This document shows, in pieces, positions 16,218 to 20,756 of a DNA stretch of 20,756 nt; position 1 is the stretch's first letter; the number at the start of each line of letters is the position of its first letter. Source of the DNA: a virus; the IMG/VR virus record IMGVR_UViG_3300009788_000347, positions 1-20,756 of that record; one strand, given 5' to 3'. A program made the position numbers and the translations under genes. The notes beneath the pieces were generated by a model, which did no database searches, was not told where the DNA came from, and was given only the letters and a program-made list of their open reading frames with translations.

Positions 16218-16531
16218 TATAGGCCCTCAAGCGGGAAACAGGCCATGAGCTGCCGGACGGACCTCATTTGGGTCGCTGGCCCGCGACCTCTGAACTCCAC
16301 GAAGCCGTTCACCCTGTAAGCGCCTAGATCCTCGTCCGCGATAGCGTAGGGGATCGGGGTTCGGACCGTAACGGGCACCTCGATCGGATCGGGTGCCTCA
16401 CCCGGGCGGTCGACGTACTCGATCAGCGGCGCGTCGAACTCCGAATCGGACATGAGACCGGCCGCGAGGCCGACGAAGAACAGCGCCACGCCGATGAGGG
16501 CGAGGATCACGATTCTCAGGACTGGAGACAT
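16217..16531 (-). CDS. Small single-pass membrane protein
   Basis: This 104-aa protein begins with a hydrophobic helix at residues about 5-26 (LRIVILALIGVALFFVGLAA, then GLM) after a short N-terminal tail, then has a soluble C-terminal part of roughly 75 residues rich in Pro, Glu and Arg. Its ATG overlaps the stop of the preceding small gene (TAATG) and its stop overlaps the next ATG, so it belongs to a tightly coupled set. A single N-terminal membrane segment with a charged periplasmic tail could suit a lysis factor, but no heptad repeat or lipobox is seen, so I do not call it a spanin. Confidence 0.6.
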   Translation of the reverse strand: MSPVLRIVILALIGVALFFVGLAAGLMSDSEFDAPLIEYVDRPGEAPDPIEVPVTVRTPIPYAIADEDLGAYRVNGFVEFRGRGPATQMRSVRQLMACFPLEGL

Positions 16532-16647
16532 TAGTCACCCCCCGAAAGGTCGACGGAAATGCGGGGGAGCCACTGGCCCGCGCCCATGCGATGGCCGAGG
16601 ACGCCTCCGCCTACGAACACTACCACGAATCCTACGAAGAGCAGCAT
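16531..16647 (-). CDS. Tiny membrane protein (38 aa)
   Basis: A 38-aa reading frame has a very strong ribosome site (AGGAGG five bases before the ATG) and a stop that overlaps the next gene's ATG (TAATG), which argues that it is real. It starts with a hydrophobic segment MLLFVGFVVVFVGGGVLG and ends polar (RMGAGQWLPRISVDLSGGD). It is too short to assign a function; a single-pass membrane peptide is all that can be said. Candidates such as holin or antiholin are only guesses. Confidence 0.55.
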   Translation of the reverse strand: MLLFVGFVVVFVGGGVLGHRMGAGQWLPRISVDLSGGD

Positions 16648-16655
16648 TGAGCCTC

Positions 16656-17222
16656 CTAAAGGTCGATTTGCCGGCCGTGCATCGTCCCCTCGAAGTGGTC
16701 GAGGGTCGAAAGGTTGTCTCGGACCAGGGTCTGGACGTATTGGCCCGGCGTCAGGAAGATCCCGTAGCCGATCGAGCGCGTCATCTCCCAGCGAACGGTC
16801 AGCTGGTCGACGGTGGCGCCCTGCCACACGATGCTCGTGTTCATCGCCCCGAGGTGCGCCCACATGATGTTGTGGGTCACGGGAGCGAACGAGGCGATCT
16901 CGGTGTCGTCGCTCTCGTGGACGCTGATGACTACGCCGTTCGCGAGCTGCGCGAGACTCCCGAAGAGCTGCGGCTCGATGCCCGGGTCCGCGACGTGCCA
17001 CTCGCCCATGGACAGGATGATGACCTTGTCCGCCGGGCAGATGACCTTGAACTCCGCCGGGGTCGTCCCGTCGATGGCCATGTCGTTCGTGACGCCTGCC
17101 CCGTCCAGCGAGAACTCCTGTACGAAGATTTCGCTAGGCGGGATGAGCTGCGGCGCCGTGAACCGGTCGTCCGTCGGGGTCCGCAGGTGCTGGCTCAGAT
17201 TCCGGTTGGTGAGCCAGCTCAT
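16656..17222 (-). CDS. Phage structural-type protein of unknown function
   Basis: This 188-aa soluble protein begins at an ATG overlapping the stop of the previous small gene (ATGA), with an AGAGG ribosome site. It has a beta-rich pattern (NDMAIDGTTPAEFKVICPA, DKVIILSMGEWHVADPGI, FGSLAQLANGVVISVHES) and ends with DHFEGTMHGRQI. I recall proteins with 'NMAVDGST..eF......D..I......D......FG....L.NGi.i' from environmental podovirus-like phages, where they are annotated as hypothetical or virion proteins. No catalytic motif is seen. Function is unknown; its position among small coupled genes does not settle it. Confidence 0.65.
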   Translation of the reverse strand: MSWLTNRNLSQHLRTPTDDRFTAPQLIPPSEIFVQEFSLDGAGVTNDMAIDGTTPAEFKVICPADKVIILSMGEWHVADPGIEPQLFGSLAQLANGVVISVHESDDTEIASFAPVTHNIMWAHLGAMNTSIVWQGATVDQLTVRWEMTRSIGYGIFLTPGQYVQTLVRDNLSTLDHFEGTMHGRQIDL

Positions 17223-17323
17223 GAGCGGAACCTCTTCCAGAGGCGCCGCCCGCTCTTACGTAGCGGCGCCCACCGCGCCTGAAGCACGAGAAGGAAGATC
17301 AGGCCCAACAGGACTTCGGTCAT
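17219..17323 (-). CDS. Tiny membrane protein (34 aa)
   Basis: A 34-aa frame starts at ATG 17323 overlapping the stop of the gene before it (ATGA) and ends overlapping the ATG of the gene after it (ATGA). Coupling on both sides is the main evidence that it is translated. It starts with a hydrophobic segment (VLLGLIFLLVLQA) followed by a strongly basic tail (RKSGRRLWKRFRS). That positive-inside layout suggests a single-pass inner membrane peptide, small enough to be a holin-like or membrane-modulating factor. No further assignment is possible. Confidence 0.5.
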   Translation of the reverse strand: MTEVLLGLIFLLVLQARWAPLRKSGRRLWKRFRS

Positions 17324-17616
17324 ATCTCCGAGTGCTCCACGATCCACTCCGGGCTCACGTCACCGAACTTCCGCTCGATGAAGTGGGCGATGAACAGCTG
17401 CTCGTGGCAGTCGATGGGAGGACTGAGGTCACGTTGCCCCAGGCGCACCCACCGCTGCCCCGTGAAAACCGGGATTCCCTTCTCCCGCTTCCCGCGAATC
17501 TCCAGCCCGGGGACCTTCCCCATGCCGACCTCGCGGGCCAGTTGCTCGTTCAGAGCGGCGAGGCTCATGCGCCGGTCTTCAGATAGCCCATCATTCCGAA
17601 CTTCATATAGCGTCAC
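17320..17616 (-). CDS. Small hypothetical protein next to tRNA-Tyr
   Basis: This frame encodes 98 aa from GTG 17616, only eight bases past the tRNA-Tyr 3' end. No ribosome site is visible there, so translation more likely starts at the internal ATG at 17568 (82 aa, weak GAAG eight bases upstream). The product is soluble with the segments RGKREKGIPVFTGQRWVRLG and HEQLFIAHFIERKFGDVSPE. I do not recognise it. The stop overlaps the ATG of the next membrane peptide gene. If the tRNA is cut from a common transcript, the resulting mRNA would have a very short leader. Confidence 0.55.
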   Translation of the reverse strand: MTLYEVRNDGLSEDRRMSLAALNEQLAREVGMGKVPGLEIRGKREKGIPVFTGQRWVRLGQRDLSPPIDCHEQLFIAHFIERKFGDVSPEWIVEHSEI

Positions 17617-17624
17617 CTATTGAG

Positions 17625-17707
17625 TGGAGCGGGGAGGGGTCGAACCTCCACAGCGCCCAGGCGTCCGGGTTACAGCCGGATGGGCTCACCAAGTGCCCAG
17701 CCGCTCC
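17625..17707 (-). tRNA. tRNA-Tyr (anticodon GTA)
   Basis: A class II cloverleaf folds on the minus strand. The acceptor is GGAGCGG with CCGCTCC plus A, and the D-stem is GGGC/GCCC. The anticodon arm is TCCGG-CTGTAAC-CCGGA (anticodon GTA). The variable arm is long, as expected for bacterial tRNA-Tyr, and the T-arm is GGAGG-TTCGACC-CCTCC. The CCA end is not encoded. It starts four bases after a 34-nt hairpin in the transcript. Confidence 0.9.
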
Positions 17708-17849
17708 ATGTCCCAGCGGTATCCCCGTTGGGGGACCGCCGGGAGTCGAGTGAGCGCCCTGCCTGCACCTTCTAGGGAGGAAGGGACCCTCACCGTGGTA
17801 CGCCGGAGTGGTATCTCCGTTTGGAGTGGTATCCCCGGCGTGGGGGTAA
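17708..17849 (-). ncRNA. Structured spacer between tRNA-Ile and tRNA-Tyr
   Basis: This 142-nt stretch has no convincing reading frame and holds three hairpins. One is at 17800-17841: a perfect 7-bp outer stem (ACGCCGG/CCGGCGT) around a near-symmetric internal loop and a CTCC/GGAG stem. One is at 17768-17784 (CCTTC/GAAGG with a seven-base loop). One is an imperfect palindrome at 17711-17744 of about 14 pairs. The word GGTATCCCCG occurs at 17718 and 17829, and the variant GGTATCTCCG at 17811. It may be a processed RNA or a decayed tRNA; the identity is unknown. Confidence 0.35.
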
Positions 17850-17923
17850 TTCGGGCGGGAGGATTTGAACCTCCGACTGCCCGCGTATCAGGCGGGATCT
17901 CTACCGGACTGAGTTACACCCGA
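17850..17923 (-). tRNA. tRNA-Ile (anticodon GAT)
   Basis: A cloverleaf folds on the minus strand. The acceptor is TCGGGTG with CGCCCGA (one G-T pair) plus A. The D-arm has CTC/GAG pairs and the expected GG in the loop. The anticodon arm is CCCGC-CTGATAC-GCGGG (anticodon GAT), and the T-arm is GGAGG-TTCAAAT-CCTCC. CCA is not encoded. Its first base directly follows the last base of tRNA-Trp. Confidence 0.9.
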
Positions 17924-17993
17924 CAGGCCCATGAGGGATCGAACCCCACACAGCACGGTTTGGAGCCGCGCCCGCCACCCTGGCGTTGGACCT
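17924..17993 (-). tRNA. tRNA-Trp (anticodon CCA), atypical D-arm
   Basis: The acceptor is AGGTCCA with TGGGCCT plus discriminator G, which suits tRNA-Trp. The anticodon arm is CGCGG-CTCCAAA-CCGTG (anticodon CCA), and the T-arm is TGGGG-TTCGATC-CCTCA. At 70 nt it is three bases short of normal. The D-arm is reduced to a 4-bp stem with a 3-5 base loop (CGCC-AGGGT-GGCG) and an extra GG before the anticodon stem. No CCA is encoded. Confidence 0.75.
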
Positions 17994-18005
17994 AGATTTT
18001 GCCGC

Positions 18006-18089
18006 TCACTTCCGCCTCCGGTTGTTATCGGTGGATCGCCCCTTCGGTCGCTTCCTGATCCCGACGGGGAGCTTCTTCCCGCTGGCCAC
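18006..18089 (-). CDS. Possible tiny basic peptide (27 aa)
   Basis: A 27-codon frame starts at a GTG whose first base is the last base of the preceding stop (TAGTG), the same arrangement used by the portal and spanin-like genes here. The product is very basic (VASGKKLPVGIRKRPKGRST, then DNNRRRK), a composition compatible with nucleic-acid binding. It has no ribosome site of its own, so expression would depend on coupling. This is a weak call. Confidence 0.3.
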   Translation of the reverse strand: MASGKKLPVGIRKRPKGRSTDNNRRRK

Positions 18090-18235
18090 TAGACGCGGCT
18101 GGCGAGGGTCGGCACCCACCCGATCATGCCCCACACGTCCGGGCCACCGTCCAGGCCGATTATCACATCGGAGTAGAGCGTATGGCTTGTTCCACGTTCT
18201 GGAATCTGGAACACGAGGCTTGTGATGTCGCGCAT
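18089..18235 (-). CDS. Small hypothetical protein (48 aa)
   Basis: I chose the ATG at 18235 because a GGAG lies seven bases upstream, although the frame stays open further. The 48-aa product is soluble with mixed residues (MRDITSLVFQIPERGTSHTL, then DVIIGLDGGPDVWGMIGW). Codon use has mostly G/C third positions like the rest of the operon, supporting real coding. The stop is coupled (TAGTG) to the tiny basic frame. No family is recognised. Confidence 0.5.
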   Translation of the reverse strand: MRDITSLVFQIPERGTSHTLYSDVIIGLDGGPDVWGMIGWVPTLASRV

Positions 18236-18669
18236 GTCATTACTCCATAACGATATAGGGCCGATTCCTGTGGATTTCTGCCCCATTTTATCGGGGAAGT
18301 GGTTGGCACGGTGTCTCTTACCCCCCTCTCCCCTCGCCGCCCCCCGATGGGGCCCCGTCGGGGGGCTTCCCCCAAGTCGTTGCCCTGCTTCACCTTAGCC
18401 CTGTTGCACCGACGCCTCACTTCGTGACCCACGCTGTCGTGTGTCCTCCATGCTGCGTCAGTGCATCAGGGTAGGGGGGCCACAGTCCAGCGCCACACCC
18501 GAGCTAAGTGCATACCCCCGGCCCTGTTACGGTGAGGCAGTGATGCAACGCCTCGCGCGTGCGACAGCCAAGCCGGGGTCATGATCGGCGGTCAAGTCAA
18601 AGGCCAAGCAGCCAGCGCAGCAGCATGAGGCCCAGCTTCCACATGTAGTACGCTCGCTTCACCCCATGC
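18236..18669. other. Mostly non-coding stretch of about 430 bases
   Basis: No frame with good ribosome site, length and codon pattern was found. The longest minus-strand frame (18163-18432) has an Arg/Gly-rich, irregular composition and overlaps the better-supported 48-aa gene. Two micro-frames were seen: 21 codons at 18597-18662 (GTG start, hydrophobic: KRAYYMWKLGLMLLRWLLGL) and 38 codons at 18466-18582 without a ribosome site. A strong hairpin lies at 18339-18366. An AT-rich CCCC/GGGG stem-loop lies at about 18282-18297. This stretch might hold a leader or processing sites between TerS and the small genes. Confidence 0.45.
18339..18366. terminator. GC-rich hairpin without a T-run
   Basis: The arms GCCCCCCGA and TCGGGGGGC pair perfectly over nine bases around a ten-base loop that itself contains GGGGCCCC. 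No T-tract follows on either strand, so it is not a standard intrinsic terminator. It could be a pause or processing structure in the long leftward transcript. Confidence 0.35.
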
Positions 18670-18903
18670 TCACCCCGAGATGAGGCGTTGGTTGAGGCGT
18701 GCGGTCAACAGTCCGCTGTTCTCCATGTCCACCGCCTTCGAGTTGGGATCGATCAGCCAGTGCAAGCGGACGATCAGCCTCGCCTTCTCCGCCTGCTCAC
18801 CTGTCTTCACCCCGTCGAGCCAGTCGTCAGCCTCACTCTTCGGCACCCGCCTCCGTTGCTCGCTCTCCATCTGGTGGAGTAGAGCGTACACTCGGTCGAG
18901 CAC
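18670..18903 (-). CDS. Small helical hypothetical protein downstream of TerS
   Basis: The frame encodes 77 aa from a GTG at 18903 with GGAG nine bases upstream; the same frame is open to 18942 with no ribosome site there. The product is helical and charged: LDRVYALLHQMESEQRRRVP, then EADDWLDGVKTGEQAEKARL and LTARLNQRLISG, with W/H/D-rich midsection LHWLIDPNSKAVDMENSG. I do not recognise it. Its first 71 bases overlap the 3' end of the TerS gene, where TerS is low in complexity. It might be a TerS partner or an unrelated small protein. Confidence 0.5.
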   Translation of the reverse strand: MLDRVYALLHQMESEQRRRVPKSEADDWLDGVKTGEQAEKARLIVRLHWLIDPNSKAVDMENSGLLTARLNQRLISG

Positions 18904-19390
18904 CGTCTCCTTCTCCACTGTCCAGCAGCTCCACTTCAGCAACGGGGATCGGCTCCCCTTGTATCGGCATGCGCCCGACCTCTCGAAGGGCGTCGAGGTG
19001 TAGACTGGACAGGTCGAGGGCTACTCCTATCTGAAGCTTGGCGTCGTCCCCGTACTGAGCCCGGTCTCTCTTGCTCGCCAACCACCGCCGGTGTTCGGCT
19101 CGACTCTTCGCCTTCTGTACGTCGGGCCCACTCTCGGTGCTCGCGTTGTCTAGTATCTCACCCGCCTCTTCCACCAGGGCACCAGCTTGTGCGCTCTTAG
19201 CGTCGAGGTAGGCCGCCTTCCTGGCCGGCGTGGCGTTGCACCACTTCCTCATGGTCTCCCGACTCACGCCGTAGGTCTTGGCGACTGAGACCAGCGTCGA
19301 GCCGGACGCGATCAGGTCGAGAACCACGTCGTCTCCACCCTCGCCTTCGATCCGCTTCGCCAGTTGTCGAGTGATCGGTTGTCCTGCCAC
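18833..19390 (-). CDS. terS: Terminase small subunit (Sf6-like, HTH)
   Basis: The 185-aa product starts at GTG 19390 (GGGGAG nine bases upstream). Residues 31-51 form a helix-turn-helix (STLVSVAKTYGVSRETMRKW). These are followed by YLDAKSAQAGALVEEAGEIL (61-80) and the signature VQKAKSRAEHRRWLASK (91-107), then AQYGDDAKLQ (111-120). This 'helix-turn-helix, ARE..A..LADEI, RL..DAR.WLASKL.P..YGD' layout is that of Sf6-type terminase small subunits, which recognise the packaging site and pass DNA to TerL. The C-terminal 40 residues are low-complexity and overlap the next gene. It is the first gene of the leftward operon and adjoins the divergent control region. A transcription-regulator role cannot be excluded on the HTH alone. 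Confidence 0.78.
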   Translation of the reverse strand: MAGQPITRQLAKRIEGEGGDDVVLDLIASGSTLVSVAKTYGVSRETMRKWCNATPARKAAYLDAKSAQAGALVEEAGEILDNASTESGPDVQKAKSRAEHRRWLASKRDRAQYGDDAKLQIGVALDLSSLHLDALREVGRMPIQGEPIPVAEVELLDSGEGDGARPSVRSTPPDGERATEAGAEE

Positions 19391-19496
19391 AGACCTTGAC
19401 TCCCCTTGTGTGTATCACGGGGAGCGACGTTGTACCGCGTACACCGCTCGGTCAGGGCACGACTGGCCGCCTCGCGCGGGGGCTGCAACTGAGTTC

Positions 19497-19648
19497 CAGT
19501 AGAGCATGCTATAAGTCGTTACTATACTACTACCTACGCTCTACTGCAGAGATAGTAGAGAATAGTAGAGCAACTAGCCCTACTCAGGGCTCAGTAGAGC
19601 GTAGGTAGTTACAGTGTAACGACATAGCAAATGCTCTACTCTCTACTG
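19497..19648. repeat. Large inverted repeat made of two long elements and half-sites
   Basis: The element at 19508-19546 (plus) recurs as its reverse complement at 19592-19628. Over the 32-bp core (19515-19546 against 19592-19623) 27 positions match: GTCGTTAC, a variable middle, then ACTACCTACGCTCTACTG identical in both. Outer half-sites CAGTAGAGC (19497-19505) and GCTCTACT-CTCTACTG (19633-19648) extend the symmetry. Between the arms are TAGTAGAGA (19553) and TAGTAGAGC (19563). Confidence 0.8.
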
Positions 19649-19817
19649 CGAACTGCCCAAACCGCTTCCCTTACTCCGTGATACACTCCATTCGCCCCCG
19701 ATTCTGTTGTACACACGGTGCAGTCATACGTCATGTCGTGATACCACTTGTACTTACAGCCGTGGCTTACATAACACACTCGCTGTATAAGCAGCCATTC
19801 TCATCGTGTTGAGACGA

Positions 19818-19854
19818 GCTATGTCGTTACTGGCCAACCACCTATGCTCTACTG
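19818..19854 (+). repeat. Third copy of the long element
   Basis: It starts GCTATGTCGTTAC (the same 13 bases, reversed, as the end of the copy at 19592-19628) and ends ACCTATGCTCTACTG, with the same spacing as the other copies. It lies about 15 bases upstream of the sigma-54-like -24 box and about 70 bases upstream of the first rightward gene. That is a sensible place for an activator or repressor site. Confidence 0.75.
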
Positions 19855-19868
19855 GAGAACGTGCGGCC

Positions 19869-19885
19869 GTGGCACGAGACGTGCA
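19869..19885 (+). promoter_or_regulatory. Candidate sigma-54-type (-24/-12) promoter
   Basis: The bases GTGGCACG-AGAC-GTGCA match the -24/-12 consensus (TGGCACG, four bases, TTGCW) except for one T-to-G change, with the invariant GG and GC exactly ten bases apart. A start near 19895 would give a leader of about 30 nt before the ATG at 19926. Function is inferred from consensus alone. Confidence 0.4.
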
Positions 19886-19925
19886 GTATAGGAACGCGCA
19901 CGAGGACACCTCAACGGAGGACCAC

Positions 19926-20063
19926 ATGATCGGACGAACACTGGCAGTCTTCTCTGGACTCACTCTTGGCGCGTGGCCGGTGGCTGCGCTCGTACCCCTT
20001 GCGGTAGGGGTCGCCGTCGCCCATGTTGTCTACCGCACCCTCAACCTGTGGAGGACAGCATGA
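19926..20063 (+). CDS. Small membrane protein (45 aa), first gene of rightward operon
   Basis: I chose the ATG at 19926 because GGAGG lies five to six bases upstream; the frame is open further upstream but crosses the repeat element, so a longer start is unlikely. The product has a long hydrophobic stretch (LAVFSGLTLGAWPVAALVPL, then AVGVAVAHVVY) that could cross the membrane once or twice, with a basic end (RTLNLWRTA). The stop overlaps the next ATG (ATGA), so the two genes are translationally coupled. The function is unknown; early small membrane proteins of phages often target host functions, but nothing here shows that directly. Confidence 0.6.
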   Translation: MIGRTLAVFSGLTLGAWPVAALVPLAVGVAVAHVVYRTLNLWRTA

Positions 20064-20756
20064 GAAGCTTGGAGACGATCAACCTCGAAGCGATCAGGAG
20101 CGGTGGCGAGGCTCGCACCAGCTCCAACGTCTACGCGAACGCCCTGGCCACGGCGGCCGGCGGCTACGTGTCTCGGGACGACGACGGCACGTACGTCGTG
20201 CGTCTCGTGAAGCTCACCACCGACCGTGACCGCTCGGTCAGGGGCGACAGCGCAGAGGCACAGCGGAAGGACGACGAGGCATGGGCCAGGATCGTGGCCA
20301 CCGCTGACGAGATCCTGAACGAGCAGAACGCCGCCGAGCGGGCCCGTGACACAAGGGCGCTCGGATTCAAGCACGGTGGCGCCGTCTACCTCTCCGACTC
20401 CTTCACCACCCTGCGGGACAAGGTACTGGAGCTGGGCGCCCACCGTGTGAACGGCGAGCCCGGCACCGGGGTGGACATAAAGAAGGTGGTGGTGGCCGTC
20501 GACCCCGAGGCGTTGCTCGCCCTCTCCATTGACTACGCTCTGATCGACCTCGACGAGAGCTTGCCCACCGCTTCCCTGCTTGCGGCAGCTCAGGCAGTCA
20601 TGGACGAGGCCGACGACGCGATCAAGGGCGACGCGATCAAGCGTGACCTCGAAACCCTGGCCCGGTGGTCCGACGAGTCGCTGGCCCGCCAGGAAGCGTC
20701 ACGGGCGACCTACGAGGCGTACTACCCACCTCCGGCGCTCGGCATTGAGGTGGCGG
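20060..20756 (+). CDS. Rightward-operon protein, unknown (3' end cut by window)
   Basis: The frame is open from ATG 20060 to the window edge (232 codons). The start overlaps the stop of the previous gene and a GGAGG lies close upstream. The protein is charged and soluble with no signal peptide. Features: SSNVYANALATAAGGYVSRD and GTYVVRLVKLTTDRDRSVRG near the start, a helical AWARIVATADEILNEQNAAE, a KKVVVAVDPEALLALSIDYA segment, and a near repeat AIKGDAIKRD. I do not recognise a family. The plus orientation and location across the control region suggest an early/middle gene set distinct from the late operon. The missing C-terminus limits any assignment. Confidence 0.7.
   Translation, partial: MRSLETINLEAIRSGGEARTSSNVYANALATAAGGYVSRDDDGTYVVRLVKLTTDRDRSVRGDSAEAQRKDDEAWARIVATADEILNEQNAAERARDTRALGFKHGGAVYLSDSFTTLRDKVLELGAHRVNGEPGTGVDIKKVVVAVDPEALLALSIDYALIDLDESLPTASLLAAAQAVMDEADDAIKGDAIKRDLETLARWSDESLARQEASRATYEAYYPPPALGIEVA

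Larger units (their letters stand above)
19391..19925. promoter_or_regulatory. Divergent control region with repeated elements
   Basis: A 535-nt non-coding stretch lies between the leftward late operon and the rightward operon. It is visibly more AT-rich than its surroundings and full of repeats: three copies of a long element, extra AGTAGAGC half-sites, and a nested inverted pair GTGTATCACGG (19410-19420) / CCGTGATACAC (19676-19686). I did not find a clear sigma-70 -35/-10 pair for either direction. This is the likely site of operon control and perhaps of replication initiation. Confidence 0.65.

Noticed and set aside
17745-17799. Possible fourth tRNA (Gly, anticodon CCC) using the CCTTC/GAAGG stem-loop
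   Set aside because: Only the anticodon-like arm is present; there is no T-arm with a TTCRA loop, no matching acceptor stem, and position 37 would be a pyrimidine.
18163-18432. 89-codon minus-strand frame
   Set aside because: It is Arg/Gly-rich and irregular, runs through the palindrome at 18339-18366, has no ribosome site, and overlaps the better 48-aa gene in another frame.
18597-18662. 21-codon hydrophobic frame as a gene
   Set aside because: It is too short and lacks a clear ribosome site; kept only as a note on the non-coding stretch.
19497-19648. CRISPR array
   Set aside because: The repeats are few, unevenly spaced and in both orientations, without unique spacers of regular length.

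Overview
The window is a piece of the genome of a tailed bacteriophage (Caudoviricetes), read here mostly on the minus strand. It has the head-gene set of the P22/Sf6/SU10 kind: a Sf6-like small terminase, a large terminase, a P22-type portal, an acidic scaffold, a DUF5309/SU10-type major capsid protein and an SU10-type head-tail adaptor. I see no tail-tube, sheath or tape-measure gene, which favours a podovirus-like particle, although those genes could lie outside the window. Base composition is high-GC with strong third-position GC bias. An apparent lipoprotein and a spanin-like protein suggest a Gram-negative host. One lipoprotein resembles a type I associate with Gemmatimonadota, but that is recollection and not a search result.

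Layout, right to left along the leftward operon. From 19390 down come the small terminase, a small helical ORF, a largely non-coding stretch (about 18.24-18.67 kb) and two small ORFs. Then come three tRNA genes on the minus strand: Trp(CCA) and Ile(GAT) abutting, then a structured 142-nt spacer, then Tyr(GTA). From 17.6 to 15.7 kb there is a chain of very small genes joined by stop/start overlaps, several of them single-pass membrane proteins, ending in a lipoprotein. The late block follows: a 102-aa protein, a LamG-type fibre protein, TerL, portal, a small protein, scaffold, major capsid protein, a 171-aa beta-rich protein, a sulfotransferase, a small protein, a spanin-like protein, a conserved 107-aa protein, a GT-A glycosyltransferase, the adaptor, and finally three fibre-type genes (3.9 kb to the left edge, the last one cut by the edge).

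The right end holds the start of a rightward operon (19926 onward): a 45-aa membrane protein overlapping a longer unknown gene that runs off the window. Between the two operons lies a 535-nt control region. It carries three copies of a roughly 37-bp element, two of them arranged as a large inverted repeat, many extra half-sites (AGTAGAGC / GCTCTACT), and a close match to a sigma-54 -24/-12 promoter just before the rightward operon.

The most unusual content is: (1) the repeated element in the divergent control region; (2) a sulfotransferase and a glycosyltransferase embedded in the structural operon, suggesting chemical decoration of virion or host surface; (3) fibre genes built from shared, duplicated modules; (4) abutting tRNAs with an abnormal tRNA-Trp D-arm and a structured spacer; (5) a 200-nt out-of-frame overlap of the glycosyltransferase and adaptor genes.
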